This document shows, piece after piece, positions 25,160-33,658 of a DNA stretch of 37,491 nt. Both the position numbers and the translations under genes were made by a program. The first letter of the stretch is position 1. Every line of letters begins with the position of its first letter. The stretch comes from Nonomuraea sp. NEAU-A123 (lineage in GTDB: Bacteria; Actinomycetota; Actinomycetes; Streptosporangiales; Streptosporangiaceae), in contig NZ_JAHFZZ010000047.1 in assembly GCF_018603905.1 (NCBI RefSeq), positions 1 to 37,491 of the forward strand, read 5' to 3'. The notes under the pieces are model-generated. The model was given only the letters and a program-made list of their open reading frames with translations, made no database searches and was not told the DNA's origin.

Positions 25160-26047
25160 TCAGACTCCTTCCCGGTCGCGCGGGCGATTGACCTCCAGCC
25201 ACGCGGACAGGGACAGCGGCTCCCCGAACCGGGCCCAGACCGCGCTGGAGTCGACGATCTGCGGCTGGGTGTCCAACAGTGCCCCCATCTGCATCTGCCG
25301 GGCGAGGACCTCATTGAACGGCCTGGTCAGCGGGCTCATCACCCGGAGCATCCCGACCGGCATCTTGTTCTGGCCGTTGATCCGCAGGCCCAGCGAGGCC
25401 GCGATGAGTTCGTTGACCTTCGTGAGCGGTAGCGCCTCGGGGCCGCCGAGGTCGGCGGACCAGCCTTCGCCGGGGTGGATGGCGAGCGCGGCGGCGACTC
25501 TGGCGACGTCCTTGCCTGCCACCCACGAGACGGGGCTGGTGCCTGAGCCGAGTACGGTGGCCTTCCCTTTCTTGGTGATCGACCCGGCGAGCATCTCCAC
25601 CCAGGTGTCCATCAGGTGAGTGGGCCGAAGGATCGAGTACGGCAGGCCGCTGGTGCGCAGTAGGCGCTCGACCTCGAACTTGAGCCTGAAGAACCCGACG
25701 GGGCTGTCGGCGCGGGCGCTGGCGGACGAGATGTACACGAAGTTTTCGACCGCGGTGTCGCATGCGATGCCGATGAGGCTCGGGATCCCCGAGCCCTCAA
25801 TGCCCTTGGGGCCGTTGTTCCCCTTGCCGTCGCCGCCCTGGATGGTGCAGACGATCGCTTCCGCGCCGGACGCGGCCCGGACCAGCGTGCGCCGGTCGTG
25901 TATGTCGCCCGCGACAACCTCAACCCCCTGAACCGCGTTTGCCGAGGCCGGATCGCGAGTGACGACGCGCACCGCCTTTCCCTCATGGCGCAGCTGCTCC
26001 ACGATCTGACGACCGACCCTGCCCGTCCCGCCGAACACGACGATCAT
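25160..26047 (-). CDS. NAD(P)H-binding atypical SDR (NmrA-like)
   Basis: A 295-residue protein of the NAD(P)H-binding/NmrA group. The Rossmann motif is VFGGTGRVGRQIVEQL at the N-terminus, then VRVVTRDPASA, VVAGDIHDRRTL and VENFVYISSASARA, with YSILRPTHLMDTWVEML in the active-site helix region. The later part (DVARVAAALAIHPGEGW; GGPEALPLTKVNELIAASLG) matches the usual variable substrate domain. The SDR Tyr/Lys pair is not clear, so it may be a regulator or an oxidoreductase acting on unknown compounds. AGGAGA lies four bases before the ATG. Divergent from a TetR gene with a shared palindromic operator, so expression is presumably repressed until an inducer appears. Confidence 0.85.
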   Translation of the reverse strand: MIVVFGGTGRVGRQIVEQLRHEGKAVRVVTRDPASANAVQGVEVVAGDIHDRRTLVRAASGAEAIVCTIQGGDGKGNNGPKGIEGSGIPSLIGIACDTAVENFVYISSASARADSPVGFFRLKFEVERLLRTSGLPYSILRPTHLMDTWVEMLAGSITKKGKATVLGSGTSPVSWVAGKDVARVAAALAIHPGEGWSADLGGPEALPLTKVNELIAASLGLRINGQNKMPVGMLRVMSPLTRPFNEVLARQMQMGALLDTQPQIVDSSAVWARFGEPLSLSAWLEVNRPRDREGV

Positions 26048-26073
26048 GCTTCTCTCCTAACAAAGTTCATTGA

Positions 26074-26088
26074 TCTAACATTGTTAGA
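26074..26088. promoter_or_regulatory. Perfect palindrome between divergent genes (TetR operator)
   Basis: TCTAACA-T-TGTTAGA: two seven-base arms around one central base. A further half-site-like CTAACAAAGTT lies at 26057-26067. Position between the NAD(P)H-binding gene and the TetR gene makes this the expected operator for both. Confidence 0.75.
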
Positions 26089-26133
26089 CATTAGACCGGC
26101 GATAGGATGTCGGCGTCAATGGGAGGACGCATC

Positions 26134-26760
26134 GTGACGACGAAGGCCCAGCCCGAACCGAGTGCCAGCAAGAAGCGGCGCGAGCGGGAGCGACGGGAAA
26201 TGCGGGTCCGGCTGCTGGAGGCCGCCCGGGTCATCGCCTCCGAGGAGGGCTGGAACGCGGTTACGATCCGCCGCATCGCCGGCAAGCTCGAATACAGCGC
26301 GCCGATCCTCTACCAGCACTTCTCGAACAAGGAGGAGCTGTTCGTCGAGCTGATGATGGTCGGCTTCGCCGACCTGGCCGAGCAGCTGCGCCTGGCCGCG
26401 GAGGGCTCCCCTGAGGGGCGGCTGGTCGCGATGGCCGAGGCGTACTGGGCGTTCGCCTTCGCCTCGCCGGAGCTCTACCAGGCGATGAACGGCATGGACG
26501 GGGTGCCATTCGGCACGGCCGAGACCCCGTGGGAAGCCAAGAACGCCTTCCGGGTCTTTCGCATCGCGTTGCAGGGCATCGCGGAGGCGCGGGGCACCGA
26601 GCTGGCCGATGCCTCCGGTGCGGTCGACACGATCTGGGCGTTCCTGCACGGCTGCGTGTCACTGGCGATGGCGGGCAGGATCGCCGGCGGAACCGAGCGC
26701 TCCAGAACGCTCATGTTGAACGCTCTGGAGCCCATGTTCGCCGCCCAACTGAGGGACTAG
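26134..26760 (+). CDS. TetR/AcrR-family transcriptional regulator
   Basis: A 208-residue regulator. After a basic tail (KKRRERERREMRVRLL) the helix-turn-helix reads ARVIASEEGWNAVTIRRIAGKLEYSAPILYQHFSNKEELFVEL. The C-terminal domain (LAEQLRLAAEG; YWAFAFASPELYQAMNGMDGVPFG; WAFLHGCVSLAMAGRIAGG) is of the TetR_C_13/WHG type common in AcrR-like proteins. GTG at 26134 is chosen because GGGAGG lies seven bases upstream; ATGs at 26107 and 26119 lack a ribosome site. It most likely represses itself and the divergent NAD(P)H-binding gene. The stop is only eight bases from a transposon end, so its 3' flank has been rearranged. Confidence 0.9.
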   Translation: MTTKAQPEPSASKKRRERERREMRVRLLEAARVIASEEGWNAVTIRRIAGKLEYSAPILYQHFSNKEELFVELMMVGFADLAEQLRLAAEGSPEGRLVAMAEAYWAFAFASPELYQAMNGMDGVPFGTAETPWEAKNAFRVFRIALQGIAEARGTELADASGAVDTIWAFLHGCVSLAMAGRIAGGTERSRTLMLNALEPMFAAQLRD

Positions 26761-26768
26761 CCAGGCCT

Positions 26769-26944
26769 AAGAGCTGTTTCTTAGATCAACCGGAAGTTCC
26801 TCAGCCGGTTGATCGCCCGTTCGACGACGTTGCGCGCCTTGTAACGTTCGGTGTCGAAGCCGGTGGGCCGTCCCCCGGCCGAGCCGCGCCGACGGCGGTT
26901 GGCGCGTTGATCGCGTGGTTCGGGGATGGTGTGGCGGATCGCCC
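26769..26944 (-). mobile_element. Relic of an IS5-family element (transposase 3' end)
   Basis: The minus-strand frame ending in TAA at 26781-26783 reads AIRHTIPEPRDQRANRRRRG and then GGRPTGFDTERYKARNVVER with INRLRNF, the conserved C-terminal part of IS5-group transposases, which includes the last catalytic Glu in NVVERAINRLK. The rest of the transposase is missing. AAGAGCTGTTTCTTA at 26769-26783 looks like the element's terminal sequence. The other end is not visible. Confidence 0.65.
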
Positions 26945-27420
26945 TTAGTCGCTGCCGATCGCCACGAACACCGACGTGGGCGGCTCCCAGTAGGCGATGC
27001 GGACTTGCCGCAGCCATTCCTCCACCACGGCGCGGTGCGGCTGGGCGGGCAGCGGTGTGCGCGCGGTGTCGAAGGCCTTCTCCGTGGTCGCCAGTAGCGT
27101 GCGCGCTTCCTCGGTGTCACCGGCAGCGACCCGCTCACCGAACGCGCGGATGGCGTCGGGGTCGGGCAGTCGGATCGGCAGGTGCCCGGTCTCGTACAGT
27201 TCGCGGCCCTGGTACAAAAGCCGGGCGAGATGGCGGGCATGCTTCGCGGTGCGCTTGCGGGTGTCGGCCGAGAACGAGCCGTCCTCCGGGGGGTGTAGCC
27301 GGGAAGTCCGGACAGGATGGTGGGCAGGTCTTCAGGCTTGGTCAGCACTGAGCCGGAGTGGGCGGTCACGATCAGCTCGGCGGGCTGGATCAGCAGGCAC
27401 GTGTCGGTAGCCGGTCGCGG
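26945..27420 (-). pseudogene. Broken nucleotidyltransferase (RlaP-like), C-terminal part
   Basis: Two overlapping frames together read CLLIQPAELIVTAHSGSVLT, LPTILSGLPGYTPPEDGSFS, KRTAKHARHLARLLYQGREL, YETGHLPIRLPDPDAIRAFG and a C-terminal VVEEWLRQVRIAYWEPP. This resembles the C-terminal helical half of RlaP-type (PF10127) nucleotidyltransferases, where the KxxxHxxRLL helix and the RLP(N/D)P(D/E) segment recur. A one-base loss in a C-run (27288-27293, G's on the plus strand) breaks the frame, and the catalytic GS/DxD half is absent. I regard it as a relic, although the frameshift alone could be a base-calling error. Confidence 0.5.
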
Positions 27421-27429
27421 GCCGGGTGT

Positions 27430-27615
27430 CGACCATGCGTACCTCCTCGGGGTGGTTCGCATCAGAATGGAGGTGATCACCCCGTTGATGCACACGGATT
27501 TTCCGACGCCGGTGGCGCCTGCGGTGAGCAGGTGGGGCATCTTGGCGAGGTTCGTGCGGCCCTCGACGTCTTTGCCGAGTCCGGCGATCATCGGGTGCAG
27601 GTCCTTCTGCGCGCT
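27430..27615 (-). pseudogene. Fragment of an FtsK/SpoIIIE ATPase
   Basis: The frame reads IAGLGKDVEGRTNLAKMPHL, then LTAGATGVGKSVCINGVITS and ILMRTTP, the highly conserved Walker A region (GATGVGKS) of FtsK-type DNA translocases. After a one-base shift the FtsK-typical EEVRMV follows and then all similarity ends, exactly where the nucleotidyltransferase relic begins. About 60 codons of a gene that is normally 750 or more. It probably marks a deletion or recombination end point. Confidence 0.65.
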
Positions 27616-27694
27616 GGCGTGAGCCGGAGCGTTGCTAGCGTTGGACCGTGCCGTGCTGGTCGGCGCGGTGTGCCGCTCAACGGAAAGAGACCTG

Positions 27695-28612
27695 ATGCGC
27701 CCGACGATCCGCAGGGCAGTGATCCCCGCCGCCGGACTCGGCTCCCGCCTCCTGCCGCTGACCAAGGCAATCCCCAAGGAGATGCTGCCGGTCGGCGACA
27801 AGCCGGTGATCGAGCACACCGTACGCGAGCTCGTCGCCTCCGGCATCACGGACATCACCATTGTCGTCTCCGGCGGGAAATCCCTGATCCAGGACCACTT
27901 CCGGCCCAACCCCGCCCTGGTGCGGCAACTGCGCGCCGACGGCAAGACCGCCTACGCCGACGCTGTGGAAGAGGTCGCCGAGCTTTCCCGGCAAGGCCAC
28001 ATCACCTACCTCGACCAGCACGGCCCGTATGGCAACGGCACCCCGGTCTTGAACGCCGCCCACGGCATCGGCGACGAGCCGATGCTCGTCCTGTGGCCCG
28101 ACGACGTGTTCGTGGCCGAGGTACCCCGCTCCCAGCAGCTGATCCGCGCCTACGAGGCCACCGGCTGCCCGGTGCTGGCCCTGATGCCCATCGACCGGCA
28201 GGACTCCGCGCGCTACGGCGTGCCCGTGGTCCAGGAGGACCTCGAGGGCGGCCTGCTGCGGATCACCGGCCTGGTCGAGAAGCCCAAACCCGCCGACGCG
28301 CCCTCCACGTACGCCGCCATCGGCGGCTACGTCGTCACCCCCGCCATCATCGACGAGCTGCGCGAGCAGACCAGGCGCTGGTATGAGCACCGCACCGGCG
28401 AGGTCTACCTGACCGATGCCATCAACGCCTGCGCCGGCAGCCACGTCGTATACGGGCAGGTCATCTCCGGCCGCTGGTACGACACCGGCAACCCGGCGGA
28501 CTACCTCACCGCCCAGTTCGCCTCCGCCCTGGCCCACCCCGAGTACGGGCCGCTCCTGCGCCGCCTCGCCCGCGACCTCGGTGACAACGACCGCCCCGGC
28601 ACCGACATCTGA
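27695..28612 (+). CDS. galU: UTP-glucose-1-phosphate uridylyltransferase
   Basis: A 305-residue nucleotidyltransferase that makes UDP-glucose from UTP and glucose-1-phosphate. The nucleotide-binding signature is near-complete: AVIPAAGLGSRLLPLTKAIPKEMLPVGDKPVIEHTV, followed by LVLWPDDVF (metal Asp), GLVEKPKPADAPS (substrate loop) and VYLTDAINA. Length matches the family (about 290-310). ATG at 27695 with GGAAAGAG upstream is chosen; the frame extends further left without support. It is intact although it directly follows a stretch of gene relics, so it may carry its own promoter. UDP-glucose would feed cell-wall and glycan synthesis; no such genes adjoin it. Confidence 0.9.
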   Translation: MRPTIRRAVIPAAGLGSRLLPLTKAIPKEMLPVGDKPVIEHTVRELVASGITDITIVVSGGKSLIQDHFRPNPALVRQLRADGKTAYADAVEEVAELSRQGHITYLDQHGPYGNGTPVLNAAHGIGDEPMLVLWPDDVFVAEVPRSQQLIRAYEATGCPVLALMPIDRQDSARYGVPVVQEDLEGGLLRITGLVEKPKPADAPSTYAAIGGYVVTPAIIDELREQTRRWYEHRTGEVYLTDAINACAGSHVVYGQVISGRWYDTGNPADYLTAQFASALAHPEYGPLLRRLARDLGDNDRPGTDI

Positions 28613-28892
28613 TCCTCGGCTGTTGGCGCCGACAAGCCCGCGGTCGTCGACGAGGGCGGCCTCCTCGATGCCGGCCGGCACAGGATCCTGTACGGCCTCC
28701 TGGATTCGGCGGGCGCGGCTGGGCCGGTCATCCCCCCGCGGAGCGGTCGCGCGACGACTGACGGCCAGCGGGGTCGGCCGGATGCGGGTGAGGCCGGTGA
28801 GCCCCGATCCAGGTGGCCGGAAAATCAGTCGCCTCCACGTACGCCCTGCGGCAGCATGGTCACGGACGGTTGCCGGGGTTCGGGAGGGGCGG

Positions 28893-30722
28893 ATGGCTGT
28901 GCTCGGAACACTTCAAGGCTCCGGAGGCGCTTCATCCGTACGAAAGTCGGCGGTCCTGCTCGCGCTGCGTCACTACTCCGGTGAACTGGTGCGCCAGTGG
29001 CGCGTCGCGGTACCCGCGCTGACGATGCCCGCGCTCGGGAACATCTGCCTGTTCTACCTGGCGCCGCTGGCGGTAGCCGGCATCGTGGGGCATCTGTCCG
29101 CCGGCGGCGACGGCTCCGTCGGCGCGCTCCTGCCGTACGTGCTCAGCTTCGCCGGGTTGCTGCTGGCCGGTGAGGTGCTGTGGCGGATCGGGCTGCATTT
29201 CCTGAACCGTGCCGACGCCCGCGGCATCGAGCACCTCGGCGTGGTGGGCATGGACGAGTTGCTGACCAAGGACACCGCGTTCTTCCACAACAACTTCGCC
29301 GGGTCGCTGACCAAACGGGTGCTGGGGTTCTCCTCCAGATTTGAGGACTTCGTCGACACGCTGACCTTTTCCATCATGGCCAAGGTGGTGCCGATCGCCT
29401 TCGCCTCGGTGGTGCTGTGGGCGTATCACCCGCTGCTGGTCTTCGTTCTGGTGGGCCTCATCATCGTCACGGGCTGCGTCGTCACGCCGCTCATCCGCCG
29501 CCGCCAGGCGCTGGTCGACAAGCGGGAGGCCGCCAAGGTGCGGGTCTCGGGCCACGTCGCCGACGTCCTGGCGAACATGGACACCGTACGCGCGTTCGCC
29601 GCCGAGGACCGCGAGGCCGCCGAGCACCGTGTCAGGGTCGCCGAGCAGCAGAAACTGTCGCTGCACTCCTGGGACTACGGCAACCTGCGCGTGGATACCG
29701 TGGTCGCCCCCATATCGATCCTCACCAGCGCCGTCGGCCTGCTGCTGGCCGTCGTGCTCCGGGGCGGTCTGGGCGTGGAGGCCATCGTGGTGACGTTCAC
29801 CTATTACTCGAACACGATCGGCGTCATGTTCGAGTTCAACCAGATATACCGGCGCATGGAGAGCGTGCTCACCGAAGCCGCCCAGTTCACCGAGCTGCTG
29901 CTCGTACCGCCGAGTGTGGTCGATCCGGCCGACCCGCAGCCGCTGCGCCCGGCGGACGCGAGCATCCGCTTCGACCAGGTGACGTTCGCGTACGCCGGCG
30001 GTTCTCCCCTGTTCGAGCGCCTGGACCTGGACATCCCCAGCGGCACCAAGATCGGACTGGTCGGCCAGTCCGGCGGCGGCAAGAGCACGCTCACCCGGCT
30101 GTTGCTGCGCCTCATGGACATCGACCAGGGCCGGATCCTGATCGGCGGCCAGGACATCGCCCGCCTGCGGCAGGCCGACCTGCGCAGCCTCATCGCGTAC
30201 GTGCCTCAGGAGCCGGCCATGTTCCACCGGTCGGTGCGGGACAACATCGCCTTCGCCCGGCCGGGCGCCACCGACGCGGAGATCATGCAGGCCGCGCGGG
30301 CGGCGCACGTCACGGAGTTCGTCGAGTCGCTGCCGAAGGGATTCGACACCCTGGTCGGCGAGCGTGGCGTCAAGCTGTCCGGCGGCCAGCGGCAACGGGT
30401 CGCCCTCGCCCGCGCCATTCTGCGCGACGCCCCGATTCTGCTGCTGGACGAGGCGACCAGCGCCCTGGACTCGGAGAGCGAGATCCTCGTCCAGGAAGCG
30501 TTGTGGGAGCTGATGCAGGACCGCACCGCGCTCGTGGTCGCCCACCGCCTGAGCACCGTCGTCCGCATGGACCGGCTCATCGTGCTGAACCGGGGCGAGA
30601 TCGTGGAGCAGGGCACCCACGGCGAACTGCTTGAGTCCGAGGGCCCCTACGCCCGGCTCTGGCGTCACCAGTCCGGCGGCTTCCTGGTGGAGGACGACGC
30701 TCCGGACGCGCTCCACCGATGA
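28893..30722 (+). CDS. ABC transporter, fused permease and ATPase (exporter type)
   Basis: A 609-residue half-transporter. Six membrane helices lie in about residues 40-340 (LCIFYLAPL-like first helix region, VVPIAFASVVLWAYHPLLVFVLVGLIIV, VVAPISILTSAVGLLLAVVL). The ATPase domain from about 365 has Walker A GQSGGGKST (391), Q-loop YVPQEP, signature LSGGQ (495), Walker B ILLLDEATSALD (about 515) and H-loop VAHRLST (about 550), so it should be active as a homodimer. GGGAGG lies five bases before the ATG. The substrate is not evident; similar proteins export lipids, peptides or drugs. The 280 bases between galU and this gene hold nothing I recognise. Confidence 0.92.
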   Translation: MAVLGTLQGSGGASSVRKSAVLLALRHYSGELVRQWRVAVPALTMPALGNICLFYLAPLAVAGIVGHLSAGGDGSVGALLPYVLSFAGLLLAGEVLWRIGLHFLNRADARGIEHLGVVGMDELLTKDTAFFHNNFAGSLTKRVLGFSSRFEDFVDTLTFSIMAKVVPIAFASVVLWAYHPLLVFVLVGLIIVTGCVVTPLIRRRQALVDKREAAKVRVSGHVADVLANMDTVRAFAAEDREAAEHRVRVAEQQKLSLHSWDYGNLRVDTVVAPISILTSAVGLLLAVVLRGGLGVEAIVVTFTYYSNTIGVMFEFNQIYRRMESVLTEAAQFTELLLVPPSVVDPADPQPLRPADASIRFDQVTFAYAGGSPLFERLDLDIPSGTKIGLVGQSGGGKSTLTRLLLRLMDIDQGRILIGGQDIARLRQADLRSLIAYVPQEPAMFHRSVRDNIAFARPGATDAEIMQAARAAHVTEFVESLPKGFDTLVGERGVKLSGGQRQRVALARAILRDAPILLLDEATSALDSESEILVQEALWELMQDRTALVVAHRLSTVVRMDRLIVLNRGEIVEQGTHGELLESEGPYARLWRHQSGGFLVEDDAPDALHR

Positions 30723-30741
30723 AGCCTGTCAAGGCTCCGCG

Positions 30742-31485
30742 TCAGGACAGGGCGAGGACGCAGAACTCGTGGCCCTCCGGGTCGACCAGGCACGTCCACG
30801 GGACGTCGCCCTGGCCGAGGTCGAGGTCGGTGGCGCCGAGGGCCCGCAGCCGGGCCACCTCCGCCGCTTTGTCGTCACCGGGATACGGCAGCAGGTCAAG
30901 ATGGACGCGGTCTGGCACGGTCTTCACGCCGGGCGTGCGGAGGAACTCGAGATACGGGCCGACACCCTTGGCGGAGCGCAACGCCGCATGATCGTCAGTC
31001 ACCTCATGCAGGGTCCAGTCCATCGCCTCACCCCAGAACCGGGCCATGGCCTGCGGATCCACACAGTCGACCACCACCGCGGCGATCGGCCCGGTGTCCC
31101 GGTAGATCTCCCGAGGCTCCAGCACACAGAACTCGTTGCCCTCCGGGTCGGCCAGAACCGTCCACGGCACGTCGCCCTGACCCACATCTGCGGGCGTCGC
31201 ACCGAGCTCCTTCAGGCGCGCGACCAACTCCGCCTGATGGGCGGCGGAGGTGGTGGCGAGATCGAGGTGCACACGGTTCTTTGTTGTCGTCTTGGGTTCC
31301 GGGACGGCGACGACGTCGACGCAGACGGCGACCGGGTCCGGCCAGACGAAGCCGCCGATGGGTCCAACGTAGGTGGTCACCGGTCCCTCGCTGGAAACAC
31401 TCCAACCGAGCGCCTCCGCCCAGAACCGGCCGACCGCCGAGTGATCAAGAGCCTTTATGTTCACCTGAACAGGTCGCAGTGGCAT
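30742..31485 (-). CDS. Double VOC-domain protein
   Basis: A 247-residue protein of two tandem VOC (glyoxalase_6-like) domains. Domain one covers about residues 1-125 (VQVNIKALDHSAVGRFWAEALGW; RVHLDLATTSAAHQAELVARLKELGAT; VLADPEGNEFCVLEP) and domain two about 130-247 (AAVVVDCVDPQAMARFWGEAMDW; RVHLDLLPYPGDDKAAEVARL; CLVDPEGHEFCVLAL). Near-identical segments (LGQGDVPWT, DPEGxEFCVL) in both halves show internal duplication. Enzymatic role unknown. The gene ends 19 bases from the convergent ABC transporter stop. The 190 bases to the next gene contain nothing recognisable. Confidence 0.88.
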   Translation of the reverse strand: MPLRPVQVNIKALDHSAVGRFWAEALGWSVSSEGPVTTYVGPIGGFVWPDPVAVCVDVVAVPEPKTTTKNRVHLDLATTSAAHQAELVARLKELGATPADVGQGDVPWTVLADPEGNEFCVLEPREIYRDTGPIAAVVVDCVDPQAMARFWGEAMDWTLHEVTDDHAALRSAKGVGPYLEFLRTPGVKTVPDRVHLDLLPYPGDDKAAEVARLRALGATDLDLGQGDVPWTCLVDPEGHEFCVLALS

Positions 31486-31674
31486 GCCGGCGATCCTATG
31501 CGCCCGCTCCGCAACGACATCCGCAGGTTCCGTCCAGTGGGCTCAGCCCTGCCAGGTGAACTGGTCGGAGGACGAGCGCGCGCCAGGACCCGAACCGCTT
31601 GGAGTCCGCGACGCCGTCGTCGCGGCCTCGCCCCACCACGTGCACGACCGCGATGATCGCCTCACGGATGGGAC

Positions 31675-32168
31675 TCAGACACCTTGGCCCGTACCGCGCT
31701 CCCGCTGGACGCGGGTCCGTACGATGCCGGGATACCACGCCGTGAAACGCACGGCGGCGATGATCGCGGCGATCTGGATGATCAAGCCGGTCCAGAGGTT
31801 GTCCGGGTCGCGCAGAACAAGATCCCCGTAGCCACCCGCGACTGCCGCGACCAGCAACGCCAGCCCCCAGACGCCGGTGATCACGTAGTTGGTACGGAGG
31901 AAGTCCGGCGAGTGCCAGTACGCGCAGTCGACCCGCTCGCGGGCGTACTGGAGGGTGAACGGCATCCGCACCGCCATGGAACCGATGGCGATAAGGACCA
32001 GCGCGATGTTCGACACCTCACCCGCGTACGTCTCCAACCAACGGCGCGTGCCCACGCTCGCGACCAGTCCCGCAGCCGTCAAGGCGGCGAAGAAGACTAC
32101 GTCCGCGACCTCGAGCAGCTTCCAGGAACCGCCCCGCCGACCGACTTCCCGCTGGCTTGGCTGTCCAT
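31675..32168 (-). pseudogene. Small membrane protein gene, frame interrupted near its start
   Basis: The main frame (from about 32140 to TGA at 31675) encodes SWKLLEVADVVFFAALTAAG, LETYAGEVSNIALVLIAIGS, MAVRMPFTLQYAREQV-like and LRTNYVITGVWGLALLVAAV segments with about four membrane helices. I recall this as a widespread actinobacterial membrane protein of unknown function. No start codon fits this frame. The ATG at 32168, with GGAAGG seven bases upstream, opens MDSQASGKSVGG in another frame, which would join the main frame if one base were added in the GGGG run near 32130. Either a recent frameshift or a sequencing error. Confidence 0.55.
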
Positions 32169-32277
32169 ACCCGAACCTTCCGCAACGGGATCCTCACTCC
32201 CAGGGTGCGCGCCCTGTCCCGCAGGCGGCACCACCGGGGTAGAGGAACAGCGTGACCCCGCCCTCCGCATCGGGTGG

Positions 32278-33048
32278 TTAGTCGGTCAGTGCCTTGCGTA
32301 GCTGGCCCAGGACGTTGCGCAGGATGCGGGAGATGTGCATTTGGGAGAGTCCGAACTCGGCGGCGATCTCGGCTTGGGTCTGGTTGCCGTGGAAGCGCAG
32401 CAGCAGGATGTGCTTCTCGCGCGTGGGCAGGGCGTCGATGAGCGCCTTGACGGACTGCCTGCCGATGACGGTGTCCAGTGCTTCGTCGTTTTGGGGCAGG
32501 AAGTCGCCCAGGCTGGAGGAGTCGCCATCGTTGTTGACGGGGGCATCCAGCGACAGGGTGCTGTAGGCGGCCGAGGCGTCCATCGTCAGCAGGACGGCTT
32601 CCTCTGAGAGGCCCATCTCGGCCGCCAGGTCGGCAACGGTGGGCGAGCGGCCCAGGCTCTGGCTGAGGTCGGCGGACAACTTGTTCAGCTTCGAGCGGCG
32701 TTCCTGGTAGACGCGGGGAACCCGGATGGCCCACGCGCGGTCCCGGAAATGGCGTTTGACCTCGCCCGCCATGGTGACGGCCGCGTAGTGGCGGAAGTCG
32801 TGGCCGAGGTCGGCGTCGAACCCGTTGATGGCCTTGACCATCCCGACGTAGGCGGCCTGCAGGAGGTCTTCCACGGGTTCGCCCCGGTTGCGGTAGCGGC
32901 GCGCGATGGACTTGGCCATCCAGGCGTGCGTCTCAACCAGCCGCTCGCGCAGCCGTGCCTTGTGCGCTTGCGAGGTCTGCGGCTGGACCATTTCGATCAG
33001 GAGCTCTTCGGCGGTCATCTGTTCCAGGCCAGTGTCCAGGATGGCCAT
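32278..33048 (-). CDS. SigF/SigB-family RNA polymerase sigma factor
   Basis: A 256-residue sigma-70 group 3 factor of the general-stress SigB/SigF/SigG family. Region 2 is seen in ETHAWMAKSIARRYRNRGEPVEDLLQAAYVGMVKAINGFDADLGHDFRHYA, region 2.4/3 in EVKRHFRDRAWAIRVPRVYQERRSKLNKL and LGRSPTVADLAAEMGLSEE, and region 4 in ALPTREKHILLLRFHGNQTQAEIAAEFGLSQMHISRILRNVL. ATG at 33048 lies just after AAAGGAAAAGG. No anti-sigma kinase (RsbW) gene adjoins it, so the controlling partner must be elsewhere. Preceded on the same strand by two genes of unknown function that probably belong with it. Confidence 0.92.
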   Translation of the reverse strand: MAILDTGLEQMTAEELLIEMVQPQTSQAHKARLRERLVETHAWMAKSIARRYRNRGEPVEDLLQAAYVGMVKAINGFDADLGHDFRHYAAVTMAGEVKRHFRDRAWAIRVPRVYQERRSKLNKLSADLSQSLGRSPTVADLAAEMGLSEEAVLLTMDASAAYSTLSLDAPVNNDGDSSSLGDFLPQNDEALDTVIGRQSVKALIDALPTREKHILLLRFHGNQTQAEIAAEFGLSQMHISRILRNVLGQLRKALTD

Positions 33049-33133
33049 CCTTTTCCTTTCCGGTGCCTTGCAGACGCCCGGCGGTCCGCCGGTGGACAAG
33101 GACGGCCAAGGTCGGCGGGACGTGGTAAGCGTT

Positions 33134-33149
33134 CCCCGCACCAGCGGGG
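33134..33149. terminator. GC-rich hairpin before the sigma factor gene
   Basis: CCCCGC-ACCA-GCGGGG, a perfect six-pair stem with a four-base loop, lies between the stop of the upstream gene (33155) and the sigma factor start (33048). It could partly terminate the upstream transcript or stabilise the sigma factor mRNA. Confidence 0.4.
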
Positions 33150-33154
33150 CGGGG

Positions 33155-33652
33155 CTACCGTGTCGCGTCGTCGTCGTGGTCGTGGTCGTGGGCGGCGGCG
33201 AGGGGCAGCAGCCTGTGCAGGATGTCGCGGTAGGAGCGCAGGGCCATTCTGAGCTGCTCGGTGTCGTTGTGGCCGGAGTTCTTCCATCGGTCCTGCAGCT
33301 CACGGATACGGCTTTCCAGGGCTTGATGGACCGAGGCCATCACTTCGTCCAGGAGCGAGTCGGCGCGTTGCACCGCATCGCGGGGATCGTCGACGAAGGA
33401 CGTCTGAAGGTCGCGCCAGCGGTCCTGAACACCGGCCGGGTCGCTGTCGAGCAGAGACACCGCTGGTGCCGGCGTTGCGGGCGGTGGATGAGCCGGCCGG
33501 TCGAAGACGAGCTTGTCAGACGGTGTCGTCGGCGGGACATCGTCGGCGCTGTCGTGTTCCACAGCGGGGACGGGTACGGGCCGAAGCGGCGGTACATCGG
33601 CAGATTCGTCGGGGCGGTCATCACGGCGTTCGTGGTCGTTGCGGATGTCCAT
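33155..33652 (-). CDS. Hypothetical protein in sigma-factor cluster
   Basis: A 165-residue protein without a named family. The first 70 residues are acidic and proline-rich (PLRPVPVPAVEHD; PAHPPPATPAPA) and look disordered. From about residue 75 a helical part reads VQDRWRDLQTSFVDDPRDAVQRADSLLDEVMASVHQALESRIRELQDRW, with the C-terminus HDHDHDDDATR possibly metal-binding. The WRDLQTSFVDDPRDAVQEAD motif also occurs in the product of the upstream gene (WTALQERFVDAPGPAVTEADELV), so the two are distant relatives. No membrane helix. The start is six bases after the upstream stop. Confidence 0.75.
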   Translation of the reverse strand: MDIRNDHERRDDRPDESADVPPLRPVPVPAVEHDSADDVPPTTPSDKLVFDRPAHPPPATPAPAVSLLDSDPAGVQDRWRDLQTSFVDDPRDAVQRADSLLDEVMASVHQALESRIRELQDRWKNSGHNDTEQLRMALRSYRDILHRLLPLAAAHDHDHDDDATR

Positions 33653-33658
33653 GTCGAG

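Noticed and set aside
28932..30716. 594-codon minus-strand frame opposite the ABC exporter
   Set aside because: Antisense shadow of a gene with all ABC motifs; no start signal.
31496..31738. Minus-strand frame between the double VOC gene and the membrane protein gene
   Set aside because: Overlaps the end of the membrane protein gene, lacks a start signal and has no recognisable family.
33128..33155. Sequence resembling a type I-E CRISPR repeat (CCCCGC-ACCA-GCGGGG)
   Set aside because: Only one copy, no regular spacing, no spacers and no cas genes nearby; better explained as a hairpin between two genes.
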